DNA from: Ignavibacteria bacterium
GTDB lineage: Bacteria; Bacteroidota; Ignavibacteria; Ignavibacteriales; Melioribacteraceae
DNA: 64,000 nt
Assembly: GCA_016873835.1 (NCBI GenBank)
Contig: VGVY01000002.1
Coordinates: 41,267-105,266, forward strand
Direction of reading: 5' to 3'
The translations under genes and the position numbers were made by a program. This document shows positions 52,810 through 61,605 of the stretch, piece by piece (within the stretch, counting starts at the first letter, position 1; every line of letters starts with the position of its first letter). The notes under the pieces are model-generated. The model searched no databases and was not told the DNA's origin. It was given only the letters and a program-made list of their open reading frames with translations.

Positions 52810-55509
52810 ATGAAACTTTATACTAAAGCATGGATATGTGTAATTTTTTTGTTGATGATACCACTTAATTTCTATGCCGGCACTACTGGTAAAATATCCG
52901 GGAAAATTATTGATTCTGAGACAAAGGAGCCCTTGATTAGTGCTAATGTGATTATTCAAGGGACCAATTTTGGAGCTGCTGCTGATATTGAAGGCGACTA
53001 TTATATAAATAATATCCCACCGGGTACATACACCTTAATAATTAGTTCTGTTGGCTATCATAAAGTAACTATTGAAAAAGTTGTTGTTAGAATTGACCTT
53101 ACTACACGTATTAATGTTGAACTAACACCAACGACAATTAATCTTGGAGAAGTTGTTGTTCAAGCACAACAGCCTTTAGTAACAAAGGACTTAACCTCAA
53201 CTTCTGCAATTGTTTCATCCGAAGATATTAAACTTATGCCAGTTGAAAATATTCATCAAGTTATCAACCTACAAGCTGGAGTTGTTAATGGGCATTTCAG
53301 AGGAGGAAGATCCGGGGAAGTTGCATATTTAATTGATGGAGTTTCTGTTACGGATGCATTTAATAATGGACTTTCATTAGAAGTTGAAAACAGCTCAATC
53401 CGTCAAATGGAAATTATCAGTGGTACTTTCAACGCAGAGTATGGACAAGCAATGTCTGGAATTGTTAACATTGTTACAAAAGATGGAGGCGCAAAGTTTG
53501 AGGGAAATGTTTCTGCCTATGTTGGAAATTATTTTACAACTCGTAAAGAAATTTTTCAAAATCTTAACAAGTTTAATATGGATGGACCAAGAGACGTGCA
53601 ATTTAGTTTAAGCGGCCCTACAAAAATTTTAAGTAATCTTACATTTTTTCTTACTGGTAGATATTATCGTGACGAAGGCTCGATGTACGGTATAAGAGTT
53701 TATAATACATTTGATGACAGACCGATATTCCCAAATTCTCAAGACCAGACTTTTTGGATTGATAGAGGAACGGGTGATAGTGCTTTTGTTCCTATGAATC
53801 CATACGAAAAAAAATCATTTAATGGTAAACTAACTTATTCACTTGATAAATTTAAATTCAGCTACAGTGTTTTTTGGGATGATACTTGGAATAAAGGATA
53901 TAATCATTCCATGAAATGGACACCCGACGGAATAAAAAATCATTACAGAACTAATTTGGTTCATGGTTTTCAAATAAATTATTATCCAAGTCAAAGTACT
54001 TTTTCGACATTAAAACTTTCTATTAATAGATATAAATACTGGGGTTATTTGTATGCAGATGAATATGATACCCGATATATTGAGCCGAATCAAGGGACAC
54101 CATATTCAAGCTATACATTTAGACAAGGTGGCAATGAAACTGATAGATATGACCGCTACACAATTACTTATTTAGGACAATGGTCAATCGAATCTCAAAT
54201 AACAAAAGAACATAAAATAAAACTTGGCGTTGAAGCGAGATACCACAAATTATTTAATCGATGGAAGGATATAAGAAACTTAACCGAAGGTCAAATTGAT
54301 TCTCTCGGAAATTCTATCTTTACATTAGGATACAGCGTTCCCGGCACGAAGTATCATGATGTATATGTTGGCAATTCAGAAAATACTAGAAGTCCGTATG
54401 AATTTTCCGCTTATATCCAGGATAAAATGGAATATGATATTATGATCATAAATGCTGGGGTAAGGTTCGATTATTTTAGCTCTAACATAAATTTACCATC
54501 AGATTTAAGAAATCCATTAAACAACCCAAACTTTCCTGGCGCAGATCAGAAACGAAATGCAGTCTCAGAATTTCAAATCAGTCCAAGATTTGGTGTATCT
54601 TTCCCGATGTCTGATAAAGGAGCAATCCATTTTTCATATGGACATTTTTTCCAAATTCCAAGTTTTGAAAATTTATTTTCTAATTCTGGTTACTTAATTG
54701 ACCAAACAACTTCCCTTTCTTCAACAGTTGGTAATCCGGAATTGAAAGCACAAAAAACAACAAAGTACGAAATTGGATTGCAACAAGTTATTTTCCCAAA
54801 TGTTGCATTAGATATTTCAGTTTATTACAGTGATATTAGAAACTTACTCGGAATGCAAATCCTTCAAACTTACGAAGGATTTTTATTTGGAAGATTTATT
54901 AATAGAGATTATGGAAATGTTAAAGGATTAATTGTATCGCTTGAAAGAAGGTTTGTTGATTTCTTCAGTGCTAAAGTTGATTATACTTATCAAGTTGCAT
55001 CCGGTAATGCATCAGATCCTTTTACAGAGTATTACAATAATCAATCTGATCCTCCAGTAGAAACAAATAAAAAAGTTGTTCCGCTAAATTGGGATCAAAC
55101 ACATACATTAAACCTATCGGTAAATTTTGGGAATCTTGTTGATTGGTCTGCCGGATTAATTATTTCATACGGTTCTGGCGCGCCTTATACAGTTGATCCA
55201 AGATATACTCAAGGACTTCGATTTGAGAATAATGGTCGTAAACCTTCAACTCTCAATGTTGATCTCAAAGCAAATAAAGTATTTAAAATTTTTGGATTCG
55301 ACTTTAATACATTCCTTTTGATTTATAATTTATTTGATATTAAGAATGAATATGGCGTGAGCTCAACAACCGGAAGAGCCGGGCAAGATCTTAATGTTAA
55401 ATTTGCCGGACCAATCATTGGTAAAAATACTATAGAGCAATTCTTAAATAATCCTGGTGATTATTCTTCACCAAGAAGAATAAGTATTGGTTTTAATGTC
55501 GGATTTTAA
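52810..55509 (+). CDS. TonB-dependent outer-membrane receptor (SusC-like)
   Basis: An 899-aa outer-membrane protein. I start it at the ATG at 52810 because the frame upstream runs through the terminator; GGGAG at 52795 serves as ribosome site and a signal peptide follows. Residues 25-115 are a carboxypeptidase-regulatory-like domain (GKISGKIIDSETKEPLISANVIIQGT), then the plug (LGEVVVQAQQP, AYLIDGVSVTDAFNNG, NAEYGQAMSGIVNIVTKDG) and a beta-barrel ending in phenylalanine (ISIGFNVGF). It resembles SusC importers, yet no SusD gene follows; instead come a large T9SS-type protein and a PorV-family protein. Its cargo is presumably beta-gluco-oligosaccharide. Confidence 0.92.
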   Translation: MKLYTKAWICVIFLLMIPLNFYAGTTGKISGKIIDSETKEPLISANVIIQGTNFGAAADIEGDYYINNIPPGTYTLIISSVGYHKVTIEKVVVRIDLTTRINVELTPTTINLGEVVVQAQQPLVTKDLTSTSAIVSSEDIKLMPVENIHQVINLQAGVVNGHFRGGRSGEVAYLIDGVSVTDAFNNGLSLEVENSSIRQMEIISGTFNAEYGQAMSGIVNIVTKDGGAKFEGNVSAYVGNYFTTRKEIFQNLNKFNMDGPRDVQFSLSGPTKILSNLTFFLTGRYYRDEGSMYGIRVYNTFDDRPIFPNSQDQTFWIDRGTGDSAFVPMNPYEKKSFNGKLTYSLDKFKFSYSVFWDDTWNKGYNHSMKWTPDGIKNHYRTNLVHGFQINYYPSQSTFSTLKLSINRYKYWGYLYADEYDTRYIEPNQGTPYSSYTFRQGGNETDRYDRYTITYLGQWSIESQITKEHKIKLGVEARYHKLFNRWKDIRNLTEGQIDSLGNSIFTLGYSVPGTKYHDVYVGNSENTRSPYEFSAYIQDKMEYDIMIINAGVRFDYFSSNINLPSDLRNPLNNPNFPGADQKRNAVSEFQISPRFGVSFPMSDKGAIHFSYGHFFQIPSFENLFSNSGYLIDQTTSLSSTVGNPELKAQKTTKYEIGLQQVIFPNVALDISVYYSDIRNLLGMQILQTYEGFLFGRFINRDYGNVKGLIVSLERRFVDFFSAKVDYTYQVASGNASDPFTEYYNNQSDPPVETNKKVVPLNWDQTHTLNLSVNFGNLVDWSAGLIISYGSGAPYTVDPRYTQGLRFENNGRKPSTLNVDLKANKVFKIFGFDFNTFLLIYNLFDIKNEYGVSSTTGRAGQDLNVKFAGPIIGKNTIEQFLNNPGDYSSPRRISIGFNVGF

Positions 55510-55531
55510 TCTAAGACAACGGAGAAATTCA

Positions 55532-58500
55532 ATGAAGCGAATAATTTGGACGTGTATTTTTATAATAGCTTCGATAAGTATTTTAAGTGCACAAACTGCA
55601 GAACAAATTCAAAAATACAGAGCCGAACCTAAAGGGGATAAGACATATAGAAAGAAAGGAATAATGGATGGCAACTTGATCAGAACTATTTTTAGAAATG
55701 ATGGTCAAGTTGGTACATGGCCCGATCGCCCATCGGGAGAATGGCCAAAAGGTACCGGTCATCAGTATCTTGATGGCTGCACTCCAATTGTTACTACATC
55801 CGTTAAAGCCCCCGGAAACGGACAAATAGTTCACCCAGCTCAAACTTCATATAGAGAAGAAGTTGATTATGATCCAGTTACTGGAGATCTATGGGTAATG
55901 GAACCAGTTCCTGGTTATGCTAATCCATCTTCTGAAGAACCAGCTATTAATACAAAGTCAAGCACATGGCCTTCTACTTGGCCCAGATCTTTACCTAATA
56001 TTACACCAGCATGGGATGGTTTTTGGTATGGTTACTTTGGAAGAGGCGTGCAAAATGCTGACTTTGAAACTTTTTATGTAATGGATGATTCGAGAGATAA
56101 GGAATTTGTGAGACCACCATACATGTATAGTCCATTGGCATCAGACCCTGATAGAGGCGGTTTAGCTTTAAGAGTTGAAGTAAGGGGATTCCAATGGTCT
56201 CATGTGTTAGCTGAAGATATTATCTTCTGGCACTTCGACATTGTTAATCTTTCTGATGTTAGTTATGATACAACTTATTTTGGTTTCTATGCAGATACTG
56301 GAGTTGGTGGGGTTGATGATAACGGCGATGATAATGCATCCTACAATACTAAATTAGATATAGCTTATGCATTTGATGCTGATGGAATTGCGCCGCCAGA
56401 TAATTGGAAAACTGGTTATGTTGGTTACGCTTTTCTAGAAAGTCCTGGTAACGGATTTAACGGCAAAGATGATGATGAAGATGGAATGATTGATGAAAGA
56501 CGGGATGACGGAATTGATAATGACAAAGACTGGGTTCCGTTCTCTGATCTGAATGGAAATGGGAAATGGGATGCTAATGAGAACGAACCTTTAAATGATG
56601 ACCTTGGAAGAGATGGTGTTGGTCCATTCGATCCGCAGTATCGAGGACCAGATGATGGAGAAGGCGATGGAATACCAACAGATGGCGAACCAAATTTTGA
56701 CCGTCTTGATAAAGATGAATCTGATCAGATTGGATTGACAAGCTTAGTAATTGAAAGACTTTCTAATAAAGGACCGACTGCAGTATGGCCAAAAAATGAT
56801 GAAGTAATTTGGAGAAAAATGAATTACTTCAACTTCGATACACTATTGCAAAAATCAAACATACAAATTTTATTTGGTTCTGGACCATTTCCACTAAAAG
56901 TAAATAGGCGAGAAAGATTTTCAACGGCTTTAGTTTTTGGAAGTGATTTTGAAGATATGATTTTTAATAAAGAAACTGTTCAAGCAATTTATAATGCAAA
57001 TTATAATTTTTCAAAACCACCTCTTAAACCTACATTAACTGCAATTGCTGGTGATAAAAAAGTTTATCTCTATTGGGATGATTTAGCTGAAAAATCTTAC
57101 GATAATTTTTTACGCCGTTTCGATTTTGAAGGTTATTTGATTTATAGAAGTCAAGAACCTGAATTCAATGACATTAAAATAATTACTGATTCCAAAGGGG
57201 AAAAGAAATATTGGAAACCAATTGCACAGTTTGATTTAAAAAACGGCATTAAAGGACCCGACCCAATTGGTATAAATGGTGCACATTTTTGGAGAGGGAA
57301 TGATACTGGATTACAGCATTCCTTTATTGATACAACTGTTGTAAATGGAAGTACATATTATTATGCATTGGTCGCTTATGATCAAGGAGACCCTAAATAT
57401 GGAACAAAAGGATTGATACCAACTGAGAATACAAAAATTATACAACAAGATTTAGTTGGCAATATCAGATTTATAGATATTAACTGTGCAGTTGTTAAAC
57501 CAAATGCAAAAGTTGCTGGCTATATTCCAGCACAAATTGTTGGCGATACAAAAAAATTAAAAGAAGGAATTGGAACGGGAACACTAAATATTGCATTACT
57601 AAATCCAAATGAAATTAAAGAAGGTGCCAACTACAAAGTAATTTTCAAATCAAGTGGGGATATTCCAAGATATTTAACTTCTTCATATTCGATAGTCAGA
57701 GAATTAGGAGGGAAAATTGATACTATTGAATCAAATGTTGCAGCTACTGAATTTGGAAGCGGCAAATTTAGCAAACCTTTTGATGGTTTAGCAGTATCAG
57801 TATTGAATGATACGGCAGCGGCACCAATAGTAGCGAAAACTGGTTGGGTGGTTGGATTCAGCAATGTTGAAATGACTGTGTCAGCTGATAAAAGTTCTCC
57901 AGCAAGAAATGTTAAATGGCCATCCGATTATGAAATTCACTGGCTTTCTGAAGAATCTCAGGTAACTCCGTTCACTAAGATTAATGTTCCTTTTAAAGTA
58001 ATTAATATTACTGCTGGCAAAGAAGTACAAGCCGAAGTATTTGATAATGATGGTAATAGAAGGTTTAATCTTGGTGATGACATTGTAATAATTGAATATG
58101 AAGGAACAAACTATCGAATAACATGGAGAATATCCTATCGCATTCCAGCAGCACCAGCATTTGCAACTCCGCGTGGCGGGGATATTTATCGAATTGCAAT
58201 CAGTAAACAATTCTATAAAAATGACTATTTCCAGTTTTCAACAAAGTCAGAGAAAATCGATAAAGAATTAGCGAAGAATGAACTAACAAAAATTAAGGTG
58301 GTTCCAAATCCATATATAAGCGCAAACTCATGGGAACAGAGAAATCTTAATCAAACTGGAAGAGGAGAAAGAAGAATTGATTTCATTCATCTTCCTTCTC
58401 AATGCACAATTAGAATTTTTACAGTTACTGGTGCACTTGTAAAAACATTGTATAAAGAATCGCTCAGCAACGACGGAACAATATCTTGGAACCTTATTTC

Positions 58501-58597
58501 CGAAGATGGAATGGAAATAGCTTATGGGCTTTATATATTTCATGTGGATGCGCCAGAAGTTGGCGATTATGTTGGAAAATTTGCGGTAGTTAAATAA
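55532..58597 (+). CDS. Large secreted protein with Asp-rich calcium-type repeats and divergent T9SS tail
   Basis: A 1021-aa exported protein I cannot assign to a family. The start at 55532 is chosen because a signal peptide (MKRIIWTCIFIIASISILSAQ) and GGAG ribosome site begin there; the longer frame from 55487 overlaps the receptor gene. About residues 295-395 hold a chain of Asp/Asn/Gly-rich loops (GKDDDEDGMIDE, DDGIDNDKDW, DLNGNGKWDANENE, GEGDGIPTDGE) like thrombospondin type 3 or EF-hand calcium loops. Fn3-like sequence follows, and the C terminus (VVPNPYISANS...RIFTVTGALVKTL...YGLYIFHVDAPE) is a divergent T9SS tail. It lies between a TonB receptor and a PorV-family gene and may be the receptor's extracellular partner. 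Confidence 0.8.
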   Translation: MKRIIWTCIFIIASISILSAQTAEQIQKYRAEPKGDKTYRKKGIMDGNLIRTIFRNDGQVGTWPDRPSGEWPKGTGHQYLDGCTPIVTTSVKAPGNGQIVHPAQTSYREEVDYDPVTGDLWVMEPVPGYANPSSEEPAINTKSSTWPSTWPRSLPNITPAWDGFWYGYFGRGVQNADFETFYVMDDSRDKEFVRPPYMYSPLASDPDRGGLALRVEVRGFQWSHVLAEDIIFWHFDIVNLSDVSYDTTYFGFYADTGVGGVDDNGDDNASYNTKLDIAYAFDADGIAPPDNWKTGYVGYAFLESPGNGFNGKDDDEDGMIDERRDDGIDNDKDWVPFSDLNGNGKWDANENEPLNDDLGRDGVGPFDPQYRGPDDGEGDGIPTDGEPNFDRLDKDESDQIGLTSLVIERLSNKGPTAVWPKNDEVIWRKMNYFNFDTLLQKSNIQILFGSGPFPLKVNRRERFSTALVFGSDFEDMIFNKETVQAIYNANYNFSKPPLKPTLTAIAGDKKVYLYWDDLAEKSYDNFLRRFDFEGYLIYRSQEPEFNDIKIITDSKGEKKYWKPIAQFDLKNGIKGPDPIGINGAHFWRGNDTGLQHSFIDTTVVNGSTYYYALVAYDQGDPKYGTKGLIPTENTKIIQQDLVGNIRFIDINCAVVKPNAKVAGYIPAQIVGDTKKLKEGIGTGTLNIALLNPNEIKEGANYKVIFKSSGDIPRYLTSSYSIVRELGGKIDTIESNVAATEFGSGKFSKPFDGLAVSVLNDTAAAPIVAKTGWVVGFSNVEMTVSADKSSPARNVKWPSDYEIHWLSEESQVTPFTKINVPFKVINITAGKEVQAEVFDNDGNRRFNLGDDIVIIEYEGTNYRITWRISYRIPAAPAFATPRGGDIYRIAISKQFYKNDYFQFSTKSEKIDKELAKNELTKIKVVPNPYISANSWEQRNLNQTGRGERRIDFIHLPSQCTIRIFTVTGALVKTLYKESLSNDGTISWNLISEDGMEIAYGLYIFHVDAPEVGDYVGKFAVVK

Positions 58598-58611
58598 GGA
58601 GGATATGATAT

Positions 58612-59640
58612 ATGAAAATCAGAATAAAATACTTTGCAATTATTTTAATATCAGTATCCACAATTACCGCACAAAGTTTTGTTTCTAATGTTTCTAAAAA
58701 AGGAACAGCCGCTGCCCCATTTCTAAGTATTAGTCAAGGTGCTAAAGCATCTGGAATGGGCAGTGCCTTTGTTGCTGTTGCAGATGATCCCAGTGCTTTG
58801 TTTTGGAATCCGGCCGGGTTAGCAAAGCAAGAAGGCTTTGGAGTAATATTCGATCATACAAACTGGATTGCTGATATAAATTATAATTTTCTTTCTGCTG
58901 CATACAACATGGGAGATTATGGAGCTGTTGGTGTGAGTTTTATTACTTCTTCTATGAATGATATGCAAGTTACAACAATTACAGATCCTGAAGGAACCGG
59001 AGAAACTTTTAACGTAACTGATGCAATGCTAAGCATCGGTTATGCTATTAATTTGACAGATAATTTTTCTATCGGATTCAATCCAAAATTTATAAGTCAG
59101 AGAATTTGGAAAATGCAAGCAACTGCATTTGCTCTTGATATTGGAGTGCAATATATAACTCCATTTGATGGCGCCGTACTTGCAATGTCAATTTCGAACT
59201 TTGGTACTAAGATGCGACTCGAAGGAACTTCTGCATTAGTTCTATTTGATCCTGATCTTCAGAGTACTGGCAATAACAATCAGATTCCAGCTTATCTTCA
59301 AACCGATGATTGGGAATTGCCTTTGAATTTTAGAGTTGGGATAGCATATAAACCAATCAGGAATTCCATGCATAATATTACATTAGCAATAGATGCAATT
59401 CATCCAAGCGATAATTATGAAAGTGTTAATGCTGGTATTGAATATTCTTTCAACAATTTCTTTTTTATTCGTGGTGGATATAAAGCATTGTTTTTACAAG
59501 ATTCTGAAGAATCGTACACTTTTGGAGCTGGAATTAAACAGTTATTGTTAAATAATATATCTATTCAAATAGATTATGCTTACGGAGAATTTGGAAGATT
59601 AGCAAATGTTCAAAAGTTTTCTGTAGCTATTAGGTTCTAA
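58612..59640 (+). CDS. PorV/PorQ-family outer-membrane protein
   Basis: A 342-aa outer-membrane beta-barrel protein. The N-terminal part GTAAAPFLSISQGAKASGMGSAFVAVADDPSALFWNPAGLA is diagnostic of the PorV/PorQ family related to FadL channels; PorV is the T9SS shuttle protein that collects cargo tails. The chain ends in phenylalanine (FSVAIRF), as barrel proteins do. It starts 14 bases after the preceding gene with a good AAGGAGG ribosome site. Several PorV-like paralogues are usual in Ignavibacteria, so this one may serve the adjacent receptor system rather than general T9SS export. Confidence 0.9.
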   Translation: MKIRIKYFAIILISVSTITAQSFVSNVSKKGTAAAPFLSISQGAKASGMGSAFVAVADDPSALFWNPAGLAKQEGFGVIFDHTNWIADINYNFLSAAYNMGDYGAVGVSFITSSMNDMQVTTITDPEGTGETFNVTDAMLSIGYAINLTDNFSIGFNPKFISQRIWKMQATAFALDIGVQYITPFDGAVLAMSISNFGTKMRLEGTSALVLFDPDLQSTGNNNQIPAYLQTDDWELPLNFRVGIAYKPIRNSMHNITLAIDAIHPSDNYESVNAGIEYSFNNFFFIRGGYKALFLQDSEESYTFGAGIKQLLLNNISIQIDYAYGEFGRLANVQKFSVAIRF

Positions 59641-59699
59641 AAAATTTTTTTAAGATGAGAACTTGCAATGGTGCCTCCATGCAATTTCATTCATTCACG

Positions 59700-59740
59700 A
59701 TGGGTGAGTTTTTGAACTCACCCATATTCTTTAACTTTTT
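59700..59740 (+). terminator. Terminator after the PorV-family gene
   Basis: ATGGGTGAGTT (59700-59710) and AACTCACCCAT (59715-59725) form a perfect 11-base stem with a TTTG loop, followed by a T-rich stretch. It ends the receptor operon and separates it from the permuted glucanase gene. Confidence 0.8.
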
Positions 59741-59757
59741 GAATTTCGGAGTTTTAG

Positions 59758-61587
59758 TTGAAAAAGTTAATTATGACATTTTTAATATTTTTTATATTCA
59801 GTTCATTATTAATTTCTCAAAATAAAAATTATAAAGGTGCTGAACTTAGAACAAAACAGTATTTCAAATACGGAAGATTTGAAGTACGGATGAAGAGTGT
59901 TCAAGTTGAAGGAACACTTTCAACTTTTTTTACTTACTTTGATGGCACACCAGATGATCCCTGGAGTTCAACAAAATGGAATGAAATAGACATTGAAATT
60001 CTTGGGCGGTATTCTAATTCTGCTCAGTGGAATGTAATTACATCTGGTTCAACAAATCATGTTCGTAGTGAAATAACTGATTTTAATCCTCATACAGATT
60101 TTCATATTTATGGATTCGAGTGGACTAATCAATATATAGCGTGGTTTATTGATGGTAAAGAAGTATATCGTCAAACTGGCAACCACGTACTTACAGTTAC
60201 ACGTCCACAGAAAATAATGATGAATATATGGCTCCCTCAATACCCAGATTGGGTAGGTAAATTTAATCCAATTACACTACCAGCATTTGCATATTATGAT
60301 TGGGTAAGTTATTCATCTTATACTCCCGGTGCTGGAAATAATGGTACCAATAATAATTTTACTTTTCAATGGAAAGATGAATTTACAACTGAAGATAAAG
60401 ATAGATGGGAAAGAGCTACTCATACTTGGACTGGCAATAATGTAAACTTTATTAAAGAGAATATAGCATTCCAAGATGGTATGATGATTCTTTGTTTGAC
60501 TGACGCGACCAATATAGGTTATGTGGACAAGGTTTCTCCTAAATTACTTTGGGCAAGAACTTCTGCTGGTAAAATAACAGCTATATTCTCAGAAGTTGTT
60601 GATAAACAAACCGCCGAGTCTAAAGGAAATTATTTTATTCCTGGTCTCGAAATTAGTTCTGTAAAATTATTAGGTGATGGTCGGACAATTGTTTTGGATT
60701 GTCCATCGTTGAATTTAAATTCAAATTATAATTTACTATTGCAAAGAGGAGTTAAAGATATTGCAGTTCCTTCAAACGATTCTCAATTACAGAACATATT
60801 GGTGATTAAATCTGAGCCACTTCAATTTCCTCTTAAGATAAATGTTGGCGGTGAGAATTATCAAACTTACATAAAGAATCAAATCTATAGAGCTGATTCA
60901 ACTGAATATGGTTACAATGAAGGTTCGAAAGCAAGTACGCAAGATCCTATAAGCAATACTGAAGAAGATCCAGTATATCAATCGGAAATAAATGGAGTAG
61001 TTAAATATTATATCAGAGTCCCAAACGGAAGATATTTTGTAAGATTACTTTTTTCGGAAAATTATTTTACTGAAGAAGGGAAAAGAATTTTTGATGTATA
61101 CGCCGAGAGCAAACTTATCTTTGACAACTTCGATATTTTTAAGGAAAGCGGAAACAAAAAAGCATTGATAAAAATCATTCCAACTGTCGAAGTTCATGAT
61201 GAGCTTCTTGAACTCCATTTTGCTTCTGAAATTCAGAGAACATTATTGAATGGAATTGTTATAGATTATTTAGGACCAACAAAAGTTGAAAATGAAAATT
61301 CATATGATTATGGTTTATCTATAAGTCAAAATTTTCCAAATCCATTTAACGGGGCTACCAATATTAATTTTAATCTTAATGAATCTTCCCAAGTTAAATT
61401 CAAAGTATATGATTTTCTTGGAAGAGAAGTATATTCTGAAAACTTGGGTTTGTTAAATAAAGGAAATAACAATGTAACATGGAATGGCATTAACCTTAAA
61501 GGAATGAATCTATCGTCCGGAGTTTATTTTTATTTTGTTGAAGGGAAAAACCGTTCTGAAATTAAAAAACTTATTCTGTTAAATTGA
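59758..61587 (+). CDS. Circularly permuted GH16 lichenase with malectin domain and T9SS tail
   Basis: A 609-aa exported enzyme. The start is probably the TTG at 59758, which gives the basic residues of a normal signal peptide; an ATG at 59773 would remove them. The mature chain opens with YKGAELRTKQYFKYGRFEVRMKS and the catalytic WNEIDIEILG (Glu76, Asp78, Glu80), normally the middle of GH16. The strand block that normally comes first (FTFQWKDEFTTEDKDRW...IAFQDGMMILCL) comes after YYDWVSYSSYTPG. This is the order of Fibrobacter succinogenes 1,3-1,4-beta-glucanase. An Ig-like domain, a malectin domain (about 365-500) and a T9SS tail (ISQNFPNPFNGATNI) follow. Expected substrate: mixed-linkage beta-glucan. 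Confidence 0.92.
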   Translation: MKKLIMTFLIFFIFSSLLISQNKNYKGAELRTKQYFKYGRFEVRMKSVQVEGTLSTFFTYFDGTPDDPWSSTKWNEIDIEILGRYSNSAQWNVITSGSTNHVRSEITDFNPHTDFHIYGFEWTNQYIAWFIDGKEVYRQTGNHVLTVTRPQKIMMNIWLPQYPDWVGKFNPITLPAFAYYDWVSYSSYTPGAGNNGTNNNFTFQWKDEFTTEDKDRWERATHTWTGNNVNFIKENIAFQDGMMILCLTDATNIGYVDKVSPKLLWARTSAGKITAIFSEVVDKQTAESKGNYFIPGLEISSVKLLGDGRTIVLDCPSLNLNSNYNLLLQRGVKDIAVPSNDSQLQNILVIKSEPLQFPLKINVGGENYQTYIKNQIYRADSTEYGYNEGSKASTQDPISNTEEDPVYQSEINGVVKYYIRVPNGRYFVRLLFSENYFTEEGKRIFDVYAESKLIFDNFDIFKESGNKKALIKIIPTVEVHDELLELHFASEIQRTLLNGIVIDYLGPTKVENENSYDYGLSISQNFPNPFNGATNINFNLNESSQVKFKVYDFLGREVYSENLGLLNKGNNNVTWNGINLKGMNLSSGVYFYFVEGKNRSEIKKLILLN

Positions 61588-61605
61588 AAATCTTCTGGGA
61601 ATATA

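Noticed and set aside
55487..55531. A longer start for the 1021-aa protein overlapping the receptor gene
   Set aside because: The extra 15 residues precede a perfect signal peptide start at 55532, which has its own GGAG site.
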